A stretch of 32,620 bases of DNA from an uncultured Bacilli bacterium. Lineage in GTDB: Bacteria > Bacillota_I > Bacilli_A > RF39 > UBA660. Each line of letters begins with the position of its first letter. Position 1 is the stretch's first letter. Positions 26,473 to 32,620 of this stretch are shown piece after piece. Both the position numbers and the translations under genes were made by a program. The notes beneath the pieces were generated by a model. The model did not search any database. It saw only the letters and a list, made by a program, of their open reading frames with translations, and was not told the origin of the DNA. The stretch is taken from contig CANQGF010000010.1 of assembly GCA_947601485.1 (NCBI GenBank), positions 1 to 32,620 on the forward strand, read 5' to 3'.

Positions 26473-26531
26473 AATCTATCTAATTAATAGACAAACTTAT
26501 TTTATCACATTCCTTTTTAATTAGATAGATG
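26473..26531 (+). other. 14-bp hairpin upstream of the element's first gene
   Basis: ATCTATCTAATTAA (26474-26487) pairs with TTAATTAGATAGAT (26518-26531) across a loop of 30 bases. It lies about 36 bp before the 89-aa ORF. It lacks a T-run directly after the stem, so a role in regulating translation or transposition is as likely as termination. The rest of 26015-26566 holds the terminator, repeats and modules listed separately. Confidence 0.5.
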
Positions 26532-26566
26532 TAAATTTTAATAGTTAAAAAGGAGGATTTTATTTT

Positions 26567-26836
26567 ATGAATAACTATTATGAATTTAAATATAACGAAG
26601 ATAGAGAATCTTTTGAATATTTTAATTCTCTACCTATTAATGTTTTAAAAAATATTCTAAATGAAAATTTTAATTATATTGAAACTAGCTTAATTAATTA
26701 TGCTAATGTATTTAAAGAGATATTTGAAAGTAAAGATTATGATGAGTTTTATTATACTTGTTTATCATTAGTTGAAGAGTTAAATGATATTAAAATTATA
26801 ATTAATATTTTAAAGGATAGAGATAAAAATGAGTAA
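26567..26836 (+). CDS. Unknown 89-aa protein, partner of the IS30-like transposase
   Basis: I do not recognise this family. The acidic, Asn- and Tyr-rich protein appears all-helical (for example LPINVLKNILNENFNYIETS and a C-terminal LNDIKIIINILKDRD). There is no signal or membrane segment. GGAGG stands 10 bases before the ATG. Its last codons overlap the transposase start by 8 bp (ATGAGTAA), so the two are translated together. This suggests a transposition regulator or accessory protein, which is inferred from position only. Confidence 0.6.
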   Translation: MNNYYEFKYNEDRESFEYFNSLPINVLKNILNENFNYIETSLINYANVFKEIFESKDYDEFYYTCLSLVEELNDIKIIINILKDRDKNE

Positions 26837-27485
26837 AGGTCATTTATCTTATTCCGATAGATTAGCTATTGAAAATATGCTTAATGAAGGTCATAATGAT
26901 GCACCAGTCTTATTAACTTTGGAAATTGTTCCGATTAACTTTTTATTTATCTTTAAAATTGATAGTCAAACTAAAGATGAGGTTATTAAAAAAATAACTT
27001 ATTTTAAAGATTTAATTGGTAATGAAACCTTTGATAGACTCACGGAAATATTGTTAACGGATAATGGGAAAGAATTTTATATTGGTGAAGAAGCTTTAAC
27101 TCTTTCTTCTAATATTCATTTATTTTATTGTCATCCTTATTCTTCCTACGAAAAAGGTTCCATTGAAAATAATCATGAACTTATTAGAAGAATTATTCCT
27201 AAAGGTGTTTCTTTAAAGCCATATACGCAAAATGAACTTAATTTACTTTGTTCTCATATTAATAGTTTATTTAGAAAAAAATTAGATGGTAAATGTCCTT
27301 TTGATTTAATTGAACAATATATTCCTTTAGATAAAATTAAAAAATTATGTTTATCTAAAATTAATCCTTTAGATGTGTGTTTAATACCTGAATTACTTGG
27401 TGATAAAAACATCAATAATATTAAGAAATATTTAGATAAAAATGATATCAAAAAAGCTAACATTTCTTTTATTAAAAATGACTGA
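26829..27485 (+). pseudogene. IS30-family transposase with large internal in-frame deletion
   Basis: The 218-aa frame begins with the IS30-type helix-turn-helix start (GHLSYSDRLAIENMLNEG, residues 4-21) and jumps at about residue 23 into the catalytic domain (DAPVLLTLE). The second catalytic Asp is D78 in LLTDNGKEF and the Glu is E113 in EKGSIENNHELIRR, a spacing of 34 residues that fits IS30. The first catalytic Asp and the rest of the DNA-binding domain, about 120 residues by family length, are missing. It cannot be an active DDE enzyme but could still make a truncated protein. The frame ends with TGA just inside the right inverted repeat. Confidence 0.85.
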
Positions 27486-27491
27486 TTTAAA

Positions 27492-27618
27492 ATTGCTTTT
27501 ACTTTGAGAATAGCCAAAAATTGTTAAAAAAATCGGTATACTTTTTAACCGATTTTTTAGTTGCTTTTACTTTTGTCTTTTAATTACTAAATTTGCTGGT
27601 TGCTTTTACTTTGAGAAT
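27492..27618 (+). repeat. IS end motif copies on the right side
   Basis: TTGCTTTTACTTTGAGAAT occurs at 27493-27511 (the element's right end) and at 27600-27618. A degenerate copy that stops after TTTACTTTTG lies at 27560-27575. All three have the same orientation and are spaced about 65 and 40 bp apart. Confidence 0.75.
27527..27558. terminator. Bidirectional terminator beyond the element
   Basis: AAAAAATCGGT (27527-27537) and ACCGATTTTTT (27548-27558) form a perfect 11-bp stem with a 10-base loop and a T-run. It lies between two copies of the IS end motif and would stop transcription leaving the transposase gene. Confidence 0.8.
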
Positions 27619-27668
27619 TCACCAATTTTTAATTATCAACCTATTTGGTGTCAATGATTATAAAAGAT

Positions 27669-27698
27669 TTGAAATGTATACTGTCTATTTGTTATAAT
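27669..27698 (+). promoter_or_regulatory. Promoter of the 234-aa unknown gene
   Basis: TTGAAA (27669-27674) and a consensus TATAAT (27693-27698) are 18 bases apart, about 38 bp before the ATG. Confidence 0.6.
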
Positions 27699-27735
27699 AA
27701 AAGCATAAGTAATTTTTATATTATGGAGGTTTTAG

Positions 27736-28440
27736 ATGGATAAAGCAAAAAGAATTAGTAACATGTTAGCACAAAGATTAACTTGGTATGCTGAAGCTAA
27801 TTGTGATATTACGCAGATTAAAGATCCGAATATAATGCGGAAGTTTGAAGAATTACAACGAAAAAATGAATTTATAATTTTTTCTTTTTTAAGTAAGATT
27901 TTTCTTGATGATACGGTAAAAGAAGGAATGATAAGTAGAGGCAACAGTGGTACTTATACATCATTGTTTAATTTTACGAAAGAGAAAGATATTGCTTTAG
28001 GATTTCATAGTTACGCAACATCATCATTAGTAATAGGGGCTGATATATGCGTCAAAAATGGTGATAGTTGGAATGATATTTTTGCTGTTGAAACTAAGCC
28101 AATAGACCCTAATGTACCAATGCTAAGATATGTAAAAAATCCTCCGATAAGTGAAGATATGACTTTAATGGATTGTTATGTTAAATTTTTAATTCCTTAT
28201 AAAGAAGGCTATTTATATTTTTCAAATGAGAACGATTTAAATACTGTTATAGCAACGTATATTGAAGACAAAGATTTAAAAGCTAGTTTAATGGAAGTGA
28301 AATTTTATATTAGAGATAATGGTATAGAAGGAAAATCTGTTGATTTAAACGATATGACAGTTGGTGAAATATTTAATTTATTATTATCTAAAAATTATGA
28401 AATTTTATATGATAAAGTAAATAATATGAGTTTAAAATAA
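27736..28440 (+). CDS. Unknown 234-aa cytoplasmic protein
   Basis: I do not recognise this protein. It is soluble by composition, with no signal or membrane segment. A helical N-terminal third (RISNMLAQRLTWYAEAN, then FEELQRKNEFIIFSFLSKIF) is followed by a region rich in beta-type segments and aromatic residues (ALGFHSYATSSLVIGADICV; FAVETKPIDPNVPML; CYVKFLIPYKEGYLYFSNEN) and a helical end. It has its own promoter, a GGAGGT site and a terminator, so it is a monocistronic unit. It stands between the IS remnant and noc, a slot that is empty in Bacillus, and may be acquired DNA. Confidence 0.75.
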   Translation: MDKAKRISNMLAQRLTWYAEANCDITQIKDPNIMRKFEELQRKNEFIIFSFLSKIFLDDTVKEGMISRGNSGTYTSLFNFTKEKDIALGFHSYATSSLVIGADICVKNGDSWNDIFAVETKPIDPNVPMLRYVKNPPISEDMTLMDCYVKFLIPYKEGYLYFSNENDLNTVIATYIEDKDLKASLMEVKFYIRDNGIEGKSVDLNDMTVGEIFNLLLSKNYEILYDKVNNMSLK

Positions 28441-28460
28441 ACTTAAGAAATAAGTTTTTT
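28439..28460 (+). terminator. Terminator of the 234-aa gene
   Basis: AAACTTA (28439-28445) pairs with TAAGTTT (28451-28457) around a 5-base loop and runs into Ts. It overlaps the stop codon of the gene. Confidence 0.7.
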
Positions 28461-28469
28461 TAAAAGCTC

Positions 28470-28498
28470 TTGCAAAAAGGCTTTAAATAAGATAGAAT
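28470..28498 (+). promoter_or_regulatory. Promoter of noc
   Basis: TTGCAA (28470-28475) and TAGAAT (28493-28498) are separated by 17 bases, 39 bp before the chosen GTG start. Confidence 0.55.
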
Positions 28499-28537
28499 TA
28501 ATAGGTAAGAATAAAAGTAGTGAAGGGGTCTGATTTT

Positions 28538-29593
28538 GTGAATCCAAGAATGGAAACTACCGGACAAGTTTTAAATATACCGATTGAAGACATTATTCCT
28601 AACCGTTTTCAACCAAGACTTTCATTTGATGAAGAAGGATTAAAGGAACTTGCATCTTCAATTAAAGAACATGGGATTATTCAACCCCTAGTTTTAAGAC
28701 GCCTTAATGATAAATATGAAATAATTGCTGGTGAAAGACGTTATAAAGCCGCTAAAATGGCAGGTCTTGCAAGTGTACCTGGTATTATTGCTGAAATGGA
28801 TGATAAAAGAAGTGCTGAAGTAGCTATTGTTGAAAATGTTCAAAGAAGAGATTTAACTTCTATTGAAGAAGCTAAATCTTATAAAGCTTTACTTGATAAA
28901 GGTTATTTAACCCAAGAAGAACTTGCTAAAAAGATGGGATTAAGTCAATCTGCTGTAGCTAATAAATTACGTTTATTATCATTAGCACCTGCAGTGCAAG
29001 ATGCTTTAATGGAAGGAAAAATATCTGAAAGGCATGCAAGAAGTCTTCTTACCCTAGATGATTTAACTAGCCAAGAAAAATGGCTTGATGTAATTCTTAA
29101 TGAAAGACTTACGGTTAAAGAACTTGATCGAAGATTAAGTAAGGAAAAAGCAAGTATGAAAGAAAATGATAGTAATAATGATATTCCAAAGATCAATTTA
29201 GATAATGAACTTAAAATATCTAATGAAGAGAATGATGAACAAATTTATGATGATGACAATAATAAAATTTCCTTCTTCGATTATATTACTAAACAATTAA
29301 ATGCTACAATGAATAATATTAATGATGATGAAGATAATAATATTATTGGTTCAAATCCGATAAAAGAAGATACAAATCCTTTTAATAATGCTTTAGAAAA
29401 TGCTGTAGATTCTTCCGATATTGAATTATTAGATTTTGAAATGCCAAGCAAAGAAACTAAAGATATGAATAAAGTTAATACTTTAATAGATGAATTAGTT
29501 AATAATTTAAAGAATGATAATTATACAGTCATTATGAATAAAGATGATAATGATAATACAGTGAAGTTTGAAATAACTGTTAATAAAGGTTAA
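28538..29593 (+). CDS. noc: ParB-family nucleoid occlusion protein Noc-like
   Basis: Noc is a CTP-dependent DNA clamp that keeps the division ring off the nucleoid. This 351-aa protein has the ParB CTP-binding motifs (GERRYKAAKMAG, about residues 67-78; ENVQRRDLTSIEEA, about 102-115) and the helix-turn-helix SQSAVANKLRLL. At the four positions that separate Noc from ParB (recalled Noc set Q, K, K, R) it reads Q, K, S, R. About 100 acidic, Asn-rich residues link the DNA-binding region to the C-terminal dimer domain, longer than in Bacillus. The GTG at 28538 has AGGGG 9 bases upstream; the GTG at 28520 has none. Neither start gives the N-terminal amphipathic membrane helix of Bacillus Noc. It could instead be the organism's only ParB. 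Confidence 0.85.
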   Translation: MNPRMETTGQVLNIPIEDIIPNRFQPRLSFDEEGLKELASSIKEHGIIQPLVLRRLNDKYEIIAGERRYKAAKMAGLASVPGIIAEMDDKRSAEVAIVENVQRRDLTSIEEAKSYKALLDKGYLTQEELAKKMGLSQSAVANKLRLLSLAPAVQDALMEGKISERHARSLLTLDDLTSQEKWLDVILNERLTVKELDRRLSKEKASMKENDSNNDIPKINLDNELKISNEENDEQIYDDDNNKISFFDYITKQLNATMNNINDDEDNNIIGSNPIKEDTNPFNNALENAVDSSDIELLDFEMPSKETKDMNKVNTLIDELVNNLKNDNYTVIMNKDDNDNTVKFEITVNKG

Positions 29594-29625
29594 AAAAGTC
29601 TCAAAGTTAATTTTGAGATTTTTCT
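29593..29625. terminator. Convergent terminator between noc and the PBP gene
   Basis: TCTCAAA (29599-29605) and TTTGAGA (29612-29618) form a 7-bp stem with A and T runs on either side. The stem and loop overlap the last codons and stop of the minus-strand PBP gene, so one structure can serve both genes. Confidence 0.75.
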
Positions 29626-31532
29626 TTTAATGGTTCACTACCTTTTAAAAAATAATAAACATAAGCTCTACTAGTATCATTAGTATATTCTCCAGTCACA
29701 GCATCTAAAATGACTCCGACAACATTTTGGGGTGTTTCATACCAGTTATTGCTTAAACCAGTTTGAATTTCTTCCATAGTATCTGCCCATATATTTTTAG
29801 AAATAATACTATAACCATTAGCAAATTCTCTATTATCATCATATCCAATCCATACAAGCATTAAATCATCTTTATTATAACCAACAGTCCAATAGTCAGT
29901 TTCTGTAGATCCTGTTTTAATGGCATATTTACGACTTAATTTACTAGCAATAACTGATGCTGTTGCGGTAGTATAATCTCTAAAATTAGAATTAGAAGTA
30001 GCGGTTAATAATTCATTTAATATATAAACATAATTAGGATTTAAAACTAGACTTTTTTGATTTTGCTTTGCATATATAACGTTTCCATTTGGGTCTTCAA
30101 TCTTTCTTATTAAATATAAATCTTTTTTATAACCACCACTGGCAAGAGTAGTATATCCTGTGGCAAAATCTAATATATTTATTTCACCCGTACCTAAAGC
30201 TAGTGAAACATTGGGGTCTAAATCTTCTTTAATACCAACTTTTTTGGCTGTATTTACTAAATTATTTACTCCTAAAAATAGATTAGTTTTAACAGCATAT
30301 ATATTATCAGAAAAGGCAATCGCCGCGGCCATTGTAATTTCTTTATTAGCATATTTATTATTAAAATTATTGGGTGAATAAGTATCTTTACTATTTAAAT
30401 TAAAAGTAGTAAATTCACTAGAAAACTTGGAAGCACTAGTTAAATTATTTTCTAAAGCACTATAATATAAAAATGGTTTCATCGTAGATCCTACTTGTCT
30501 TTTTGATGATGTTGCTCTATTGAATTGACTACTTCCATAATCTATGCCACCAGTTAAAGCCTCAACTTTTCCCGTGTCTGGATCAACAATGACACTCGCA
30601 ACTTGTAAATCATTATCACTAATATTATTTAATATATTTTTTTCTAATGCTGTTTGTTTATCCATATCTAAATTAGTATATATCTTTAATCCACCCGTTT
30701 GTAAAATACTTTTACTAATTCCTAAACCTTCTAATTCTTTATAAACAGCATCTTGATAATACATAAGCATTTGCAAATTTTTTTCATTGTATTTACCATA
30801 GATAGGAACATTTTCTAAATCTATTTTATCATAATCATCTTTAGTAATATAATTATTGTTTAAAAGTGAGGTCGCTACAATATGAGCTCTTTTTAAGGAT
30901 GCTTCTTTATTAGATACGGGATTCATTTTATTAGGACTTTTAGGAATACCCGCTAAAATGATGGCTTCTTCTAAACTTAAATCATTAGCTTCTTTATTAA
31001 AATAGTAAGAAGCGGCATTACTTATTCCATAATTACCATTACCATAATTGATTGTATTTAAATAAGCTTCTAAAATTTCATCTTTATCATATTGAATTTC
31101 CACAATAATGGTTAAAAAAGCTTCTTCAATTTTTCTTTTCCAAGTTTGACCAAAATCTAAATAAAGGTTTTTAACTAGTTGTTGAGTTATCGTGGAACCT
31201 CCTTGAACAATCTCACCATTGGTCATATTTTCATAAATAGCTTTAATAATTCTAACAAAATCAAAACCATGATGGGTATAAAAATTCTTGTCTTCAATCG
31301 AAACTACAGCTTTTTTTAAATCATCATCAATATCTTCTAATGCTGCCCAGGATGATGTACTACTACCAAGATAAACTAAATCATCTTTATTATCATATAA
31401 ATAATATGTTCCATTACTGGTTATATTAAGTTTTGGGGTAATAAGGGCATAAATATTAATACCAATATAAAGAAATATAAAAGTTAAAAATGCAAAAATT
31501 GTTAGTTTTAAAAGTATTTTACCCACTTTCAT
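29607..31532 (-). CDS. Class A penicillin-binding protein (PBP1a type)
   Basis: This bifunctional enzyme polymerises and cross-links peptidoglycan outside the membrane. The 641-aa protein has one N-terminal membrane anchor (about residues 8-31), a GT51 glycosyltransferase domain with EDKNFYTHHGFD (about 78-89) and GGSTITQQLVKNLYLD, and a transpeptidase domain with STMK (Ser near 349), SDN (near 407) and KTGST (near 538). The C-terminus is short. Its presence shows a walled cell. It is transcribed toward noc, and GGTGA precedes the ATG. The C-terminal motif order and length fit PonA/PbpF-like enzymes; I cannot tell which. Confidence 0.95.
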   Translation of the reverse strand: MKVGKILLKLTIFAFLTFIFLYIGINIYALITPKLNITSNGTYYLYDNKDDLVYLGSSTSSWAALEDIDDDLKKAVVSIEDKNFYTHHGFDFVRIIKAIYENMTNGEIVQGGSTITQQLVKNLYLDFGQTWKRKIEEAFLTIIVEIQYDKDEILEAYLNTINYGNGNYGISNAASYYFNKEANDLSLEEAIILAGIPKSPNKMNPVSNKEASLKRAHIVATSLLNNNYITKDDYDKIDLENVPIYGKYNEKNLQMLMYYQDAVYKELEGLGISKSILQTGGLKIYTNLDMDKQTALEKNILNNISDNDLQVASVIVDPDTGKVEALTGGIDYGSSQFNRATSSKRQVGSTMKPFLYYSALENNLTSASKFSSEFTTFNLNSKDTYSPNNFNNKYANKEITMAAAIAFSDNIYAVKTNLFLGVNNLVNTAKKVGIKEDLDPNVSLALGTGEINILDFATGYTTLASGGYKKDLYLIRKIEDPNGNVIYAKQNQKSLVLNPNYVYILNELLTATSNSNFRDYTTATASVIASKLSRKYAIKTGSTETDYWTVGYNKDDLMLVWIGYDDNREFANGYSIISKNIWADTMEEIQTGLSNNWYETPQNVVGVILDAVTGEYTNDTSRAYVYYFLKGSEPLKEKSQN

Positions 31533-31576
31533 TTTTTCACCTAAATATTATTATGTAAAAAAATATAAAAATTATG

Positions 31577-31605
31577 TTGAATTTATATATAGGTTATGTT
31601 ATAGT
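31577..31605 (+). promoter_or_regulatory. Promoter of the 111-aa gene
   Basis: TTGAAT (31577-31582) and TATAGT (31600-31605) are 17 bases apart, with TG one base before the -10 box. Transcription would begin near 31612, downstream of the only ATG in the frame (31574), so that ATG cannot be the start if this promoter is right. Confidence 0.65.
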
Positions 31606-31636
31606 TTTTAAGAAAAAGGAAGAAATAGGTGGTTTT

Positions 31637-31972
31637 ATTAGAAAGATTATTTGGCAATTATTTAATAATAAAGAAAAAATAATTGATAAAAAAGATGTTT
31701 TGTGTGAGTTTGAAAATAATATTATTAAATATATTGAAGATGATGGTGTAAATATATTAGATTTAAATAATAAAATATATGAAAGAGAAAATAAAGATTA
31801 TAAATTAAAAATAGATGTTGTTAATAATACTTTTATGTTTAATTTAAAAGAGAAAAATTATACTTTAAATAATAAATTATTAAGTAGTAGTTTAGATATA
31901 AAAGATGATATTATTACGTTAAATTATGCTTTAGATAATGAAGAAAAAAAGATTATAATACAAATGTTATAG
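31637..31972 (+). CDS. Unknown 111-aa protein, apparent ATT start
   Basis: I do not recognise this small charged protein; it is rich in Lys, Asp and Asn and looks like a beta-rich soluble domain (KLKIDVVNNTFMFNLKEKNY, then DIITLNYAL). The frame is open from an ATG at 31574, but a good promoter lies between that ATG and the conserved-looking part, and the ATG has no ribosome-binding site. ATT at 31637 has AGGTG 5 bases upstream and no ATG, GTG or TTG is as well placed in frame. A TTG inside the frame (about 31703) lacks a site. The gene stands between a divergent PBP gene and rpoE. Confidence 0.55.
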   Translation: MRKIIWQLFNNKEKIIDKKDVLCEFENNIIKYIEDDGVNILDLNNKIYERENKDYKLKIDVVNNTFMFNLKEKNYTLNNKLLSSSLDIKDDIITLNYALDNEEKKIIIQML

Positions 31973-32021
31973 TATATTTATTGATATGTGCATATAATGT
32001 GAAAGAAATGAGGAGAAGAAA

Positions 32022-32474
32022 ATGAATTTAAAAGATATATCAAAAGAAGAATTAGAAGCAATGAGTTATGATGATATTGCTTATTTAATATTAGAAAATA
32101 ATAAAAGAAAAATGAAAATATTTGATTTATTTAAAAAAGTTTGTGATGTACTTGGATTACCTGTAGAAACAGTTGAAGAACATATTTCTGACTTTTTTGA
32201 ATTATTATCAACTAATAAAAAATTTGTCTTACTTCCTAATGGTTATTGGGATTTAGCTATTAATCATGTTCAAGAAATGATTGTTGAAGATGATGATGAC
32301 GATTTAGCTAGTGAAGAATTAGAAGATGAAAATTTAGATGAAGATATCATCGATAGTGAAAATGAAGATGATGAAAATATTTATTATGATGATGATTTAG
32401 ATGATGCTGATGAAGATGACGATGATCTAAAAGATTTAATTATTGTTGATGATGAAGAAAATTCTCAAGAATAA
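32022..32474 (+). CDS. rpoE: DNA-directed RNA polymerase delta subunit
   Basis: Delta is a Bacilli-specific RNA polymerase subunit that helps recycle polymerase and affects promoter-complex stability. The 150-aa protein has the N-terminal HARE-HTH domain (MSYDDIAYLILENNKRKM, FDLFKKVCDVLGLP, NGYWDLA, about residues 14-88) and the typical disordered, very acidic C-terminal half made of Asp and Glu. AGGAGA stands before the ATG. In Bacillus pyrG follows; here an AGGAGG site at 32609 announces a gene beyond the window. Confidence 0.93.
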   Translation: MNLKDISKEELEAMSYDDIAYLILENNKRKMKIFDLFKKVCDVLGLPVETVEEHISDFFELLSTNKKFVLLPNGYWDLAINHVQEMIVEDDDDDLASEELEDENLDEDIIDSENEDDENIYYDDDLDDADEDDDDLKDLIIVDDEENSQE

Positions 32475-32521
32475 GATATAACATTTATAATAAATAAACA
32501 TATAAATAAAATGAATGAAAT

Positions 32522-32546
32522 GTGAGACGAAATGTTTCACTTTTTT
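32522..32546 (+). terminator. Possible terminator after rpoE
   Basis: GTGAGA (32522-32527) can pair with TTTCAC (32535-32540, one G-T wobble) and is followed by six Ts. The right arm, TGTTTCAC, is also half a parS site, probably by chance. Confidence 0.45.
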
Positions 32547-32556
32547 AAAAGACTCT

Positions 32557-32614
32557 TATAATAAAAACTAGATAAGTCAAGTAATACAAAATTTGATAAA
32601 ATTAATCTAGGAGG
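32557..32614 (+). promoter_or_regulatory. -10 box and ribosome-binding site of a gene beyond the window
   Basis: A consensus TATAAT (32557-32562) without a good -35, and AGGAGG (32609-32614) just before the end of the window, indicate a plus-strand gene starting right after it. By Bacilli gene order pyrG (CTP synthase) is likely, but no codon of it is seen. Confidence 0.5.
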
Positions 32615-32620
32615 ATAAAG

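Larger units (their letters stand above)
26078..27511 (+). mobile_element. IS30-type element remnant with 23-bp perfect inverted ends
   Basis: The left end (26078-26100) and right end (27489-27511) are perfect 23-bp inverted repeats containing CTCAAAGTAAAAGCAA. Between them lie a leader with hairpins, an 89-aa ORF and a deleted IS30-like transposase ORF. The 1434-bp element has no clear target duplication. Extra copies of the end motif lie inside and outside it. IS30 elements are known to insert next to their own end sequences, which would explain the repeats. The transposase deletion makes autonomous movement unlikely. Confidence 0.65.

Noticed and set aside
26829-27485. Intact IS30 transposase
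   Set aside because: The frame is open but the first catalytic Asp and most of the DNA-binding domain are absent.
27254-27517. 87-codon minus-strand frame over the transposase end
   Set aside because: It is antisense to the clear IS30 catalytic domain and runs into the inverted repeat; no start signals.
26078-27618. Repeated 19-bp motif considered as a CRISPR array
   Set aside because: Spacing is irregular (from a few bases to over 1 kb), one copy is inverted, genes lie between the groups and there are no cas genes. The motif matches the element's inverted ends.
32535-32542. Half parS (TGTTTCAC) after rpoE as a sixth site
   Set aside because: The other half is a run of Ts with no symmetry, and the stretch is better explained as a terminator arm.

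Overview
The window is an AT-rich chromosome segment of a low-GC Gram-positive bacterium (Bacillota, class Bacilli), centred on the replication origin. Several things point to Bacilli. The gene order around dnaA is that of Bacillus. RNA polymerase delta (RpoE), BofA-, RicT-, ComK- and Noc-type proteins are present, and the SRP RNA gene sits between gyrA and dnaX. TGA acts as a stop (recF, the IS30 remnant), so the code is standard, and a class A penicillin-binding protein shows that the cell has a wall. I would guess a gut-type lineage (RF39- or Erysipelotrichia-like), but that is inference.

The origin lies around dnaA (about 18.0-19.87 kb). Genes to its left run on the minus strand and genes to its right mostly on the plus strand, so both arms are read away from the origin. 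Left arm, in transcription order: dnaA-dnaN, terminator; a comK-like gene; recF-gyrB-gyrA, terminator; a 1.1-kb gene-free interval; SRP RNA; tadA; dnaX-ybaB-recR-bofA-holB-ricT-trmN6-pth-mfd, terminator. Right arm: rpmH-rnpA-yidC-jag; mnmE-mnmG-rsmG; a mobile-element scar (deleted IS30-type element with its partner ORF, repeated IS ends and hairpin modules); an unknown 234-aa gene; noc; a convergent class A PBP gene; an unknown 111-aa gene; rpoE; then the ribosome-binding site of a gene beyond the window.

The most striking part is the gene-free interval 9613-10680. It holds five perfect 16-bp parS sites (TGTTTCACGTGAAACA). It is bracketed by two identical 48-bp perfect palindromes, each built on a Noc-binding core (ATTTCCCGGGAAAT). 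Four of the five parS sites sit in longer perfect palindromes whose flanks differ from site to site, so symmetry rather than sequence is kept. This compact, plasmid-like centromere pairs ParB and Noc sites in one locus about 9 kb from dnaA, whereas Bacillus parS sites are scattered. The only ParB/Noc-family gene in the window is Noc-like in its specificity residues, with one deviation, and lacks the usual membrane-targeting helix. No soj/spo0J pair follows it.

Other points of note: a ComK-family gene between dnaN and recF, where Bacillus has the S4-domain gene yaaA; two genes (holB and the 111-aa gene) with no usable ATG, GTG or TTG that appear to start at ATT with well-spaced Shine-Dalgarno sequences; and a recurring extended -10 promoter motif.
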